Of a stretch of 34,615 nucleotides of DNA, positions 11,986-22,000 are shown one piece after another; within the stretch, counting starts at the first letter, position 1; each line of letters opens with the position of its first letter. Position numbers and translations under genes: made by a program. The notes beneath the pieces are model-generated. The model saw nothing but the letters and a program-made list of their open reading frames with translations, was not told the origin of the DNA and did not search any database. The DNA comes from Trichosphaerium sp. ATCC 40318. Taxonomy: Eukaryota; Discosea; Flabellinia; Trichosidae. The stretch is taken from positions 1-34,615 of the forward strand of contig JALMLS010000012.1 of NCBI GenBank assembly GCA_038496445.1. Direction: 5' to 3'.

Positions 11986-13555
11986 CGTTAGCTGGCGTAA
12001 TCATAGCTGTGCTTGGGATGCTGTATACACAGGTTTACAGTCTGTTGGTGATAACGTACATTTTTTGAAGCTGCAAGTGGATTTACACGTGCTAGGTGTT
12101 TCCTACTCTTTCAGTGCTTTTGAGAGATCCAAGCACAGAAAATAAAGAATTATTCATTAAACAGTTTTTGGCTGATCTCTATGAACGTTTTCCGAAGGAG
12201 AAAAAGAAGATTGAAGCGGCATATATCAAACAACGTTCTGGCATATATTCAACACTATTCAATGTTGATGCTGTTCATGAGTTTGTGCAACAACAATGTC
12301 TTGCTTTTCATGCGACCTATGAGTATGATGTACAATGCAACTGTGAAGGTATTGTGCCCATATTTATAGCTATAACATCGCATAGAATACCAAACAAAAC
12401 CTGTGTTTGTTTTTGCACCTAGAAGCGTCCAACACAATTTTGAAGAATGGGTAAACAAGAAAATTGGCAGAGCTTCAAACTGCAAAACATGTCGCTATGG
12501 TGGTTCCAAAGAAATCAAGGCATACAATATCTCAACATTACAGTGCTTACACAATTATAGGCTATTACTTTGCCGTTGTTACTTACAGTACTGCCAAAGA
12601 ATGATTTCAATAACATTCCAGAGTTGTTTATGCATAACAAACAGTACTAACATAATTATGGTTTCATTTAACTTTACATAGTGAGTGGAAAGCACAGTAC
12701 ATAATTATGTGGCAGCCAAATCCAAAACATTTTACATGTTACGTCAGCACCAACAGCGGTTGGTGGTTTGTGGATAACATGAAAAACCCAACTATTGGTG
12801 TTAAATCAAACCCATGTTTGTTTTTTTTGACAAATTAATAGTTGACAACTGTAGGGACAAATACAAAAGTGCATGGTGATGGGTGGAGAGTTCAGCGTGT
12901 AATATACAAATGTGATAATCCATATAAAGTCACTTTGGATGTCAAACATAGTCACAACATTCGCACCACCAAAAGAAGTACTATTCAAATAGACTTGCTT
13001 GATGAGCCCAACAGTTCTGATTCTATGTTTGTACCCACCAACAACAATAGCAATGAGCATGATGAGGCTTTTTCAGTTGAAAATAAAGAGACTGCTAAAG
13101 CTACAATATTTGTTCCTGGTCCAAAACACAAGAGCATTTCTATTGTTGTTGTACTTGGTAGACGAAGGGCCTTGTGGTTTGAAAAGGCTGTGTGTATTAT
13201 GACATTTTTCAATATAATAGCTAAGTTGTTCTAGGGCAATAGAAAGTGGATTGTACGGGTGAAGATGACAATTAGTAACAAAACTTGTGAACACGATATG
13301 TGGGAAATAGAAACAAAAGAAATAACTGGCTTTAAGAGAGCATTTAAAGAATGGAAAGCCCAGCAGGACACTGTTCTAGAAAAGCTTGCAAAAATAGGAA
13401 TAGGACACTGTAATAATCCTTCTCGTATGTATCTAACAACTAGGTTTTGCAGTGGATGCCCTATGTATCGGCAATGGGTTACAATTGATGGAAAAACAAA
13501 GCTTGTTACCATTCCACAGTTTTATTGTACAAAATGCTTTTACAAGTGCCACTAG
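11975..13555 (+). CDS. Cysteine hydrolase-like protein (USP/papain-type signature), possibly transposon-derived
   Basis: Exons: up to 12032 (5' edge 11975 or 11992), 12115-12348, 12386-12519, 12561-12643, 12682-12797, 12855-13189, 13235-13555; introns 37-82 bp, with one GC donor at 12520. The first block SWRNHSCAWDAVYT resembles the Cys box of ubiquitin hydrolases and the SCAYDA motif of host-like proteases in fungal mobile elements. Later blocks are a CxxC pair (NCKTC), LPLLLTVLPKNDF, then KHFTCYVSTNSGWWFVDN, which supplies a candidate His and Asp for a C-H-D triad. The C-terminal third is Asn/Ser/Glu-rich and ends in a Cys-rich motif (CSGCP...YCTKCFYKC), likely zinc binding. ATG at 11975 is possible, but a branch/AG at 11991 suggests an earlier exon. 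The role is not proven. Confidence 0.65.
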
Positions 13556-14569
13556 ATTGTATACATTGGTATAGATAATATCCCATACTAAACACTTGTA
13601 TTTGGGGCTTCTGTAGTATAGGAGAAGCATTTTGTGTAACTGAGGAAGGCGGGTTACACCTAACTATTTGTTTTAGGTAGAATGCTGTTGTATTTAACTT
13701 CTCTACTTGTTTTGTGAGCCGTACTGAGGTGTTGTCTAAATGTGTTATGTACTTTCATGGTTTGTATCAACGGTAAAATAGCCTATGTGTGATTTGAGGT
13801 AACATTTGGCGAGATAACACAGCTTTTTGCTTTTTTTGCAAATGTAAAAAAAGGCTAACATCCATGCGCATTTGGATGCATATTTTTTGCATTTTCAGCA
13901 CCGCCAAAAACAGCACGGCAGCACTATAAAAGAACAGCGGAGTTGTTTCCGAACGGTTTTACTTCATTTCAGTGAGCTGGGCTTATTCAGCGCATAGAGA
14001 TATTAAGTGACAACAGTTGTGTTTTCTAAACACTAGTAGCTGCTCTTTTTACCCTTTAGTAGAGAATTTAAACGATTTGAACTGTAATGTTCCACAAGAA
14101 CGGACAAACAAAACGTGCGGTGTTTTGTATGAGATTGACAGTAATCCTTCACCGTGAAACATTGAAAAAAAAAACCCGACAAGCGAATAAACACGTGATA
14201 GCTGCTCCACAACCATAAATTGTTTCACCTCCTGTTCCAACTAACAACAAAGTGCAGCCAGTCAGTCTCTGCACTTTATAAAACAATAGCTGCTTTAACT
14301 ATTCTTTATCCATATTCTAGTAAGCGGCTATAATGTTCACAAAGTACGGGAAACATGAATTAAAAACCATTTTTCAGTGAGGTTTGCATGAGCAGTATTC
14401 CAATACAATGTCAATGTATGAAGGTGATTTATTCAAAATGAATTTACAAGTTTGTCTCAAGGTAACACTTGTCTCTATCAACGTAATATGGTACTCTGCA
14501 ACGTACGTGGTTCAAGTTTGTATCACAGCCTACTTCATAACCCATCGACAGCTTAACTTGGTCTGTTAC
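13556..14569. other. Intergenic, 1 kb, with a possible promoter
   Basis: No supported gene. A TATAAAAG box lies at about 13925-13932 on the plus strand, in a locally GC-richer stretch, and could be a core promoter for an unrecognised transcript. A second TATAAAA is near 14277. The minus-strand open frame at 14049-14240 lacks any motif. Confidence 0.35.
13925..13932 (+). promoter_or_regulatory. Candidate TATA box
   Basis: TATAAAAG preceded by a GC-rich stretch and followed by a pyrimidine-rich region. It points toward 14 kb, where no plus-strand gene is visible, so it may be chance or serve a noncoding transcript. Confidence 0.25.
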
Positions 14570-15516
14570 TTAACTCTTTAGTACGAACCCTTTAAGTGAC
14601 ATAATACCCTCACCTGTAATGTTATTACAACCTCTCAGGGAAATATAATTGACACCAGCCAGAGCCTTGATACCATCATCTGTGATTTGTTTACAATGTT
14701 CAAGCCAAATCTTGTGTACTCCAGCAAGTGCCCGTAACCCTTCATCTGTTATATTTGTACTATTTAGAACGATGGTGTTGATACTGGAAAGAGCTTTCAA
14801 CCCTTCATCTGTGATGTGCTTACAAGAATCAAGATAAATAGTATGAGTGGAAGCAAACGCTGTTAACCCTTCATCTGTTACACTTGTATCACCAAGATCA
14901 ATACTATGAACTCCAGTAAGAGCTTTTATCCCTTCATCTGAAATATTCTCACAGCCACACAGGTCTATGGTATGTACTCCAGCAAGCGCTTTTAACCCTT
15001 CATCTGATATACTTGTACAAGTGAGATCAATACTATGAACTCCAGAAAGCGGTTTTATCCCTTCATCTGAAATACTGTTACAGCCATACAGCGCAATGGT
15101 ATGTACTCCAACAAGTGCTTTTAAACCTTCATCTGTTACGTATGTATCACTGAGATCAATTTCACGAACACCAGCAAATACTTTGACAATAGAATCGGTA
15201 TTGGATAGCTCCCTCACTTTGATTTTTGTATGCTGGAGAGTACTTGAATGTTTTAAAACTGATTTTGCTTGCGAGATACTTGCAATACAAACGCTACTGT
15301 ATCCGATTGTATCATGAATGATAGATGCAAGCCGATGGCATGTTTGTGCCACTGCAAACCTCGCTTTTGTCGTTTGACGCAGAATATGTGCTAAAATCTC
15401 TGTAGGGAGGTCTAAAACGCTTTCTTGTGCACCTCTATAATGTTAGAATAGTTTATAGACTAATTAGCACGTGCTAAGTACCTTTGGTCTTTTACGTCCA
15501 GTCTGTTTGTTGTCAT
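14570..15516 (-). CDS. F-box/leucine-rich-repeat protein 1
   Basis: Likely substrate receptor of an SCF ubiquitin ligase. Two exons, 15482-15516 and 14570-15434, around a 47-bp GTACT..AG intron, give 299 residues. The start MTTNRLDVKDQR leads straight into an F-box (SVLDLPTEILAHIL, then VAQTCHRLASIIHD). About eight cysteine-type LRRs of 22-23 residues follow, with the core TDEGLKAL / GVHTIDLxGCxxISDEG alternating Thr-Asp and Cys forms (AMN1/FBXL style). The repeats are very alike at DNA level, which shows recent internal duplication. The gene looks intact. It shares its F-box wording with the fragment at 25412, and repeat wording with the LRR genes at 16920 and 34304. Confidence 0.87.
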
Positions 15517-15960
15517 ATGATTTGATCCCAAAAACGCCGCTGATGTAAGTTATATTGGCCACAGAAGAAACGCTTTTCAATAAGCCACTCCTGTTTAAGT
15601 TACACAAGCTTGGCAATTTAGTGGATGCAAATAGCTAGAACATTTTTAACTTCTTAAACGAAATACAGTGCAAAGACCAAATGAAACACGTGTAGTACTG
15701 GTAAGGAATGCTTGCAGAGGAGTGTGGTAGCCATTTCACTAAAAAGAGACACAAAAGATAACTGTTTTGGCATTGATGCGAACTTAGACTTTACGTGCTT
15801 GTGATGATTGGTGGTAATCTACTGAATTTTTAAAGACCATGAAGAAGAAAGCAAAAAATATCACGTTTTCTTCAAGTATTGACTACTTACGCTATCTCAA
15901 GATTCTGGCCTCTTAATATTCGACTACCAAAGCCATAGATACTAACTTTGCAAGGTTAAT
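15470..15960 (-). CDS. Possible small multi-exon gene overlapping the LRR1 first exon
   Basis: On the minus strand, exon-like blocks with proper GT/AG borders join in frame. One reads SIYGFGSRILRGQNLEIA (15.90-15.95 kb); a short RLPPIITST block follows; another starts MATTLLCKHSLP. The last runs from an AG acceptor at about 15635 (LFASTKLPSLCNLNRSGLL onward) to TAA at 15470. The MATTLL start looks like a mitochondrial targeting sequence. The last exon overlaps the LRR1 first exon in a different frame, so one of the two models is probably wrong at this edge. No family is recognised. Confidence 0.3.
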
Positions 15961-16090
15961 TTCGTAAGAAACACAATTGGGAGGATGATTACAATGTCTA
16001 GTGGCTCTAGCGCAGCCCTTTTGTTGACTAGGAATATATTAAGGCACAGGTTCTATTGCTAGTTAAGAAGGAGAAGATGTGTCGGTTGAG

Positions 16091-16297
16091 ATGTATTTAT
16101 GTTTATTATTAAATAATGATTGTCAAGTACAAAAGCAATTTTATTCAATCAATTTCTATCAGCGTCTTTCCATTCGAATATATTACTTCCTTATAGCCTT
16201 GTTTTTGTTTTATATACACAGGATGTGGGATATTGTTTTTGTTGGCTTGTTTGCGCTGATAATCTACCGAAGATTATTTGATGAAAAAAGAAAGTAA
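16091..16297 (+). CDS. Small hydrophobic protein, possible
   Basis: Open frame of 68 residues from ATG at 16091, rich in aromatic and aliphatic residues, with two likely membrane segments (IYYFLIALFLFYI and MWDIVFVGLFALIIY) and a basic end (RRLFDEKRK). An AG just before the second Met (16221) would allow an intron and a shorter single-helix protein instead. There is no recognised family; it could be chance in AT-rich DNA. Confidence 0.3.
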   Translation: MYLCLLLNNDCQVQKQFYSINFYQRLSIRIYYFLIALFLFYIHRMWDIVFVGLFALIIYRRLFDEKRK

Positions 16298-16329
16298 AAA
16301 ATCAATCAGTTGTTGATTTGTTTAACAAG

Positions 16330-16584
16330 TTAAACCGTACTTTCTTGTATTGCTTCTTTATACGCTAATTCTAGAGGCTCTATGAGGTCTAGATACTTAT
16401 CTCTCCTTTGTGGTAGTGGTGGGCTTTAAAGGTGTTAACACAGAGCTCCTAAAACGATAATATTGAATTACCTTTGGGTTTGTGAATTTGCTGCTCTATG
16501 ATAGCGCTGTCCATTATTAGGTTGTGTACTATTGCTTGATTTCTTTTGATATTGATGATAATTCCAAGGCTGTGGTGACGTCAT
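16330..16584 (-). CDS. Small protein of 68 residues, unrecognised
   Basis: Two exons, 16472-16584 and 16330-16423, around a canonical 48-bp GTAAT..AG intron with matching phase 2. The N-terminal half is Gln/Asn/Ser/Tyr-rich (SPQPWNYHQYQKKSSNS). The C-terminal half reads SPPLPQRRDKYLDLIEPL and then a short amphipathic helix ending ESTV. The Arg/Pro linker before a helix suggests a binding peptide. The phase match and uninterrupted frames are the only support; no homolog is recognised. It is too short per exon to appear as a long open frame. Confidence 0.5.
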
Positions 16585-16919
16585 TGTTGTTGATGGTTTT
16601 GTTTTTTACACTCTATCTAGGTTTTGCCATGCAAAAACTGTTCAAGAATCCCAAAGTAGTATGTGCAGATTTTCCTATCCAGAATGAGTAATGTTCGCTA
16701 TTAAATACGTTAAGATATTAGCCCTAAAACCCAACAAAAAGTTTATCAATCAATCAGTAAAGAAAAGAATTCTGCTTACACTTTTCCACCAGTACATCTG
16801 TTTATCATAAGTTACAAACCTGACTTGTATAGACATCTAAGACTTGAACATTTGTTACCCCTAAAGGAGAAGTACAGCCTCTTTAACCTTTAAATTTAGT
16901 TCATGTTTATTGACGCATG
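16585..16919. other. Intergenic, 335 bp
   Basis: AT-rich spacer between the small gene start and the stop of the second LRR gene. Nothing recognisable was seen. Confidence 0.35.
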
Positions 16920-17798
16920 TTACAACAACCATGTTTTAAAAGAGTTTGGTTCCAACTCAATGTATTCTATGCCCAATGTTTCAACGGATTCTTTCGTAAC
17001 ATAAATGCGTTTACCAACTTCAATAGTTCTTAGTGATGTTAAATATTCCAAACATGAGTCTGTGATGTTGGAACAATCGTCAATCCTTAGGTGTTCTACA
17101 TTAATTAAATGCTTCAAACCTTCATCTGTTATCCTGTGGCAATACACGAGATGTAATCTTTTTACTTTTCTCAACGATTTGATTCCGTAATCTGTGATTG
17201 ATGACCCATAAAAAATAGTAACTGTGTGAACGTTTCTTAGGTGCTTTAGCCATGAGTCTTGTGGTTCACGGAGGGTAATTTGGTGTACACGTGTTAGCGC
17301 TTTAATTCCGTTAACAGTAATGTTATGGCAACCAAAAAGGTTAATGGTGTGGACTCCAGTGAGTGCCTTTAGTGAAGCATCCGTAATATCTGAGTGTGCC
17401 AAGTCAAGATAGTAAAAGATATGTTTCCCTCCTTGTAATAACCGGAGAATACAAGCATCTGAACCGCTTGCTTTTTTTATACTTAGAGAGCGAACACCAT
17501 TAAGTAAAGCCAAGTCGCTCTCTGAAACGTCGTATGCTTCTGAGTGAGGGCCTTCTATAGTAGTGTTTTTGAGCAATGGGCTGAGTTTACCGCTGAGAAA
17601 GTGAACATCTGACGACAAGTTTTTTAATTTGATCCTATCAAGGCCAATAATGTACCGAATGATATCTTTGAAGCCATGAGAAACCTCAGAAGCCGTAATA
17701 CGATGGTTTCGGTTTAAATAACGTAAAATATGCGTTAACGTCTCTGGCGGTAAGGAGTGTTCGGTTTCTTTTATTTCTAATGGTCGTTTAGCTGACAT
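16920..17798 (-). CDS. F-box/leucine-rich-repeat protein 2
   Basis: Single exon; the best start is the Met at 17798 (MSAKRPLEIKE), 292 residues. The open frame continues 24 codons upstream to 17870, but that part looks like 5' UTR. The F-box reads HSLPPETLTHILRYL, followed by ITASEVSHGFKDIIRYI. The C-terminal half has degenerate LRRs (HSDITDASLKALTGVHTI, CHNITVNGIKAL, CHRITDEGLKHL, CSNITDSCLEYL) and ends KESVETLGIEYIELEP. It is likely an SCF substrate receptor like LRR1, but much more diverged between repeats. The same C-terminal wording (KEAVETLGI) recurs at 34304-34400. Confidence 0.85.
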   Translation of the reverse strand: MSAKRPLEIKETEHSLPPETLTHILRYLNRNHRITASEVSHGFKDIIRYIIGLDRIKLKNLSSDVHFLSGKLSPLLKNTTIEGPHSEAYDVSESDLALLNGVRSLSIKKASGSDACILRLLQGGKHIFYYLDLAHSDITDASLKALTGVHTINLFGCHNITVNGIKALTRVHQITLREPQDSWLKHLRNVHTVTIFYGSSITDYGIKSLRKVKRLHLVYCHRITDEGLKHLINVEHLRIDDCSNITDSCLEYLTSLRTIEVGKRIYVTKESVETLGIEYIELEPNSFKTWLL

Positions 17799-18131
17799 TA
17801 AATTGTGAACGATGGTAGATTGTGTCACGTGTTTAAAAAGTAATATTACTTCAATTGACCCAAACGGCAATGGTTCTCTTTATGTTTTTGACGTTCGAAA
17901 TTCTCTAGCTTGGATACATTGTTAAACAGGTCTATCTATTTCTCATCACGAACACAACAAGCTAAATAGCAAGATAGTTGGGCAGTCACTCCTCTCTACA
18001 TGGTCTTCTCGTTGTATATACAACATATTCGCTGTATAAGAACAAGGACATGGGCCTTAACTCACTGATGTAAGTACTTCTACTGAAGTTGTTCAGAGAA
18101 TAAGCTTTGTATTTTTCACAGCTTTTACAAC

Positions 18132-18615
18132 ATGTCTAAAAGGCGTTCTGCAGGCTTCGAGCCGTCTAAAATGTTATCAACATCGCTAATAAATACACAT
18201 GAAGACACTTGTAGTAGAATCAGACCCGTTAAACAAAGAATGAACTCAAATGGAAACGAAATGGGTATCAATCTCCCCCAACATACACTAGAGTGCGTCC
18301 CTGCAAATATTAACAATATAAACGGTTCGGGGTTAACGAATACATCAAAGACTTAGTTCTTTCATCCTTGCTGACGAGAGTGAATTTGAGAAAGAATTAG
18401 CATCGCTGAAGATGCTTCGCAAGGAAGGTTACCTGAATGATGCACAATATGTTAACAGACGCAAAGGTTTACTGTTATCTTCAAAACTAGCTAATGAACA
18501 ACATGCTTACATGGTAACGTTTGTTTATTTGATAGCTTTATTGCAAACTTACACTATCGAAGGTCTTTCAGCCTCGGTGGCAATGGTTATAGTTCAACCC
18601 ACCGTTATTGTGTAA
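18132..18615 (+). CDS. Small protein with SHOCT-like C-terminal motif
   Basis: Exon 1 18132-18331 and exon 2 starting 18381, joined in phase 2 over a 49-bp intron. The first exon is Ser/Asn/Thr-rich and probably disordered. Exon 2 begins EFEKELASLKMLRKEGYLND, continuing AQYVNRRKGLLLS. This fits the SHOCT pattern (short helical pair, L-x-x-L-x-x-x-G-x-L/Y-x-x-x-x-Y/F-x-x-x-K-x-x-LL). SHOCT modules are common in bacteria and scattered in eukaryotes and probably bind partner proteins or oligomerise. The end is uncertain: reading through gives a stop at 18615 with a hydrophobic tail, while a donor at 18514 would end it differently. Confidence 0.55.
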
Positions 18616-19075
18616 ACAAATTCCATGCTAATTGTTTTTCAATAAATAAAAATTCAGTTGTCTACAAAGAGTTGCGAAAACAATATCTGTGCAACCTCAT
18701 GTAAAATTTACGTGGTGAAGTAATGTAAAGTCTGATACTACATTTTATTACAAATCACGTGATAAAAAAACACACACGCGTGCGATTTACAACTACATCC
18801 ACAATAGGCGAGTGTATGTGGAAATACTGTATCATGGTCTGTGTAAGGTACACATACAGTTCGAAACGGTTTACAAACGTTCGAAAAAAGAAAAAAATGT
18901 TCGAAAAAATTGTTCGCAAAATCAAAAAGTTCGAAAAAACATTATAAAACACTGCAACCGACACTCGCAATACGTGAACTCAAAATTACGTACCAATTTC
19001 CTAAAACAAACGTTGCAGAGCTATCACGTGATAAAAAAGCCAAAAGGCACGTAAAAAGCTGTCGTATACGTTGTC
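18616..19075. other. Upstream region of the left Ank-PARP gene
   Basis: From about 18846 on, this DNA is recognisably homologous, in inverted order, to 31.95-32.25 kb upstream of the right copy, so the duplication carried the promoter. It contains two TCACGTGA palindromes (18755-18762, 19024-19031), a TTCGAA array and a TATAAAA at about 18943. No exon is supported before 19076. Confidence 0.55.
18860..18935 (+). promoter_or_regulatory. Phased TTCGAA array, likely promoter element
   Basis: TTCGAA occurs at 18860, 18880, 18900 and 18930, with a TTCGCA at about 18913, each followed by A-runs. The exact 20-bp step is two DNA turns and places the sites on one face of the helix. A TATA-like box follows about 10 bp after the last site. 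Two TTCGAA sites 20 bp apart are kept upstream of the inverted copy (32199, 32219). Confidence 0.5.
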
Positions 19076-22000
19076 ATGTTGAGCGCTAACGGAACATTAA
19101 CAAATGCGCGTGAAAAACCACTTTCGATCAAGGAAATGTATTTGACTACCTCCGTCATATCTTTTTTCTTTGTCGGACTTATCAAGTTTGAGTTGGATGA
19201 GTCGGGAGGTAGTTAGATTAACGCCTTTTTAATTCTCTTTTTTAGCAAAGTGAGGAAAACGGAAAACCAAGAAGTATAACATCTGCGGTTGCATATCATG
19301 TTACACCGAGACTTAAAAGGTATTGTTGTTACCAAGTCCTTAAATATAATAGTATTACCTAGCCGAACTGAAGAAACTTGGATCAGCACTGCGCAAGCTT
19401 AATCCTAATACTTCTATCTTGAGTAAATATTTTGATTTGAGACAGCTTAAGGATGTTGAGAAAATAACAACAGGTACAGTGTACACAGTTGTGTCCATTT
19501 ACGTTATTTGTAGTATACAAACTACAGAATCTATATAACGGAGAGACAGCCAATAAACTTCTACTTGTTTCAGGTTTGTTTATTAACATTAGTACATGTT
19601 AACCATCAATTTAGCTTATGCTGATTTGCCAAATATTAAATCGATGTGCTTACATGTGGGAGCAAATGCCAATGCTAAAGATAAATATGGACAAACAGCT
19701 TTACACAAAGCAGGTACTCTGATGTTCTTAATACAATGTATGCTCTAACACTTTTCAGCATTTTGTGGACGCCTCGAGGCTGTTATATTATTGCTCAATG
19801 CAAATGCAGATATAAGTGCTACAGACAAAGACGGCGAGACACCTTTACAAGTTGCTGGTACTGTTGTACATATAATGTATGTTCTATCTAACATGCTCCA
19901 GCTTTTTGTGGACACAAAGATATTGTCAATTTATTGATTGATAAAGATGCAAATGTCAATGCTACAGATAAGTATGGACAAACAGCTTTACACAAAGCAG
20001 GTACGTGATGAAAACATAAAATGTATGGTCTAACACATTCCAGCATGCCGTGGACACAATGATATTGTTGACTTATTGCTCAAGGCAGGTGCCAATGTAA
20101 ATGGTACAGACAACGACGGAGAGACAGCCTTGTACAAAGCAGGTACTTATTGCGTTGCAAATAGAGTACATGTTCTCACACTTCGCAGCATGCCGTGTAC
20201 ACTACGATACTGTCAAATTATTGATCGATGCAGATGCAAATGTCAATGCTACAAATGCACAAACAGCTTTAGACGTTGCTGGTACTGTAATGTAAAAAAA
20301 TGATGTTCTAACACCTTCCAGCATGCCGTGGAGACCATGATACCGTTAAGTTATTGATCAATGCACAAGTGAATATCAATGTTACAAACAAAGAAGGACA
20401 CAGCTTTATACCAATCAGGCACACGCACTGTAACAGTATATGTTCTAATACTTTACAGCGTTTTATGGGCACAATTACAGTGTTAAATTATTGATCAAAG
20501 CGAAAGCAGATATCAATGCTACAGATATAGATGAAGAAACAGCTTTACATGCTGCAGGTAGTAAATTGTAAATATACAATTTTTTTACACTTTCCAGCAT
20601 GCTGTGGACACGTTGATACTGCAAACTTATTGATTGCATCAAAAGCAAATATCGATGCTACCAATATACATGGACAAACTCCTTTACACAAAGCAGGTAC
20701 TGTTGTAAAATATACAATGTATGTTCTCACATTTTCCAGTATGCCAAGGACAACGATATTGTCAGATTATTGATCACAGCAAAAGCAAATATGAATGTTA
20801 AAGATAAAGATGGAGAGACAGCTTTACACAAAGCAGGCATGTGATGTAAATATACAACATATGTTCTAACACTTTCCAGTATGCCGTGAACACTATGATA
20901 CTGTTAAATTATTGATCGATGCAGATACAAATATTAATGCCACAAATAAGCATGGACACACAGCTTTGTACCAATCGGGTAATCTGTGTTGTAACAATGA
21001 ACATACTAAAACTTTCCAGCATTTTGTGGGTACAAAAGTATTATTGCATTATTGATCGGAGCGAATGCAAATGTCAATGCTGTGGACAAAGGTGGACAAA
21101 CAGCTCTACATGCTGCAGGTAGTAAATTGTAAAGTATGCAATGCTAACACGTTTCAGCATATAATGGACACGATGCTACTGCAAACTTACTGATCAATGC
21201 AAATGCAAATATCAATGCTATTAATAAACGTGAACAAACAGCTTTACATTTAACAGGTACCTGATGTAAATATACAAAGCAGTTTATAACACTTTCCAGC
21301 ATACTGTGGACACTACATTGTCGTTAAATTATTGATAAATGCAGATGCAAATGTCAATGCTAAAGATATAAATGGACAAACAGCTTTACACAAAGCAGAT
21401 ACTGTGATATAAATATAAAATGTTCTCACATGTTCCAGCATGCCGTGGACACAACAGTTCTGTTAAATTATTGCTCAAGGCAGATGCAAATGTCAATATT
21501 GCAGATAAAGATGGACAAACAGCTTTACATGTTTCTGGTATAAACATCAGTTGGAGTTACAAAATATCTTATACTTGTTAGTTGACTGTGATGACAGTAG
21601 AGTAGCGGAGCAGTTAATTAAACATGGCGCAAATGTTGAAGCACTAGACAATAAAGGATGGACACCTTTATTTTATGCAGGTTATACTACATTACCAACA
21701 CAAAGACTCTAACTATTAGTAGCACAATATAAATATTCTAAAGTGTTTCTCATCTTATCAAAAGCAAGTGATGTTTTTTCTCAGACCATGAGAGGACAGA
21801 AGTTTGATTTTAAATTTGTATTGAAAAAGGTGGTTGATAATGATCCTGCGTACACCAAAGTGTTTGAAACTCTTTTGACACACTTTCCAACCAATGGACA
21901 CACTCGTTCACTATGGGTTTCATGTGCACATATAAAGAGTGAGGAATATGTAAGGCTAGGTATTATATTTGCTGATGAATGGAGATGCAAGCTTGCAAAA

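Noticed and set aside
14049-14240. 63-residue minus-strand frame (MEQEVKQFM...)
   Set aside because: No family, no paired exons, AT-rich composition; likely chance.
19298-19319. LHRDLK reading resembling a protein kinase catalytic loop
   Set aside because: Only six residues, no other kinase motif nearby, and the right copy reads IRDLK.
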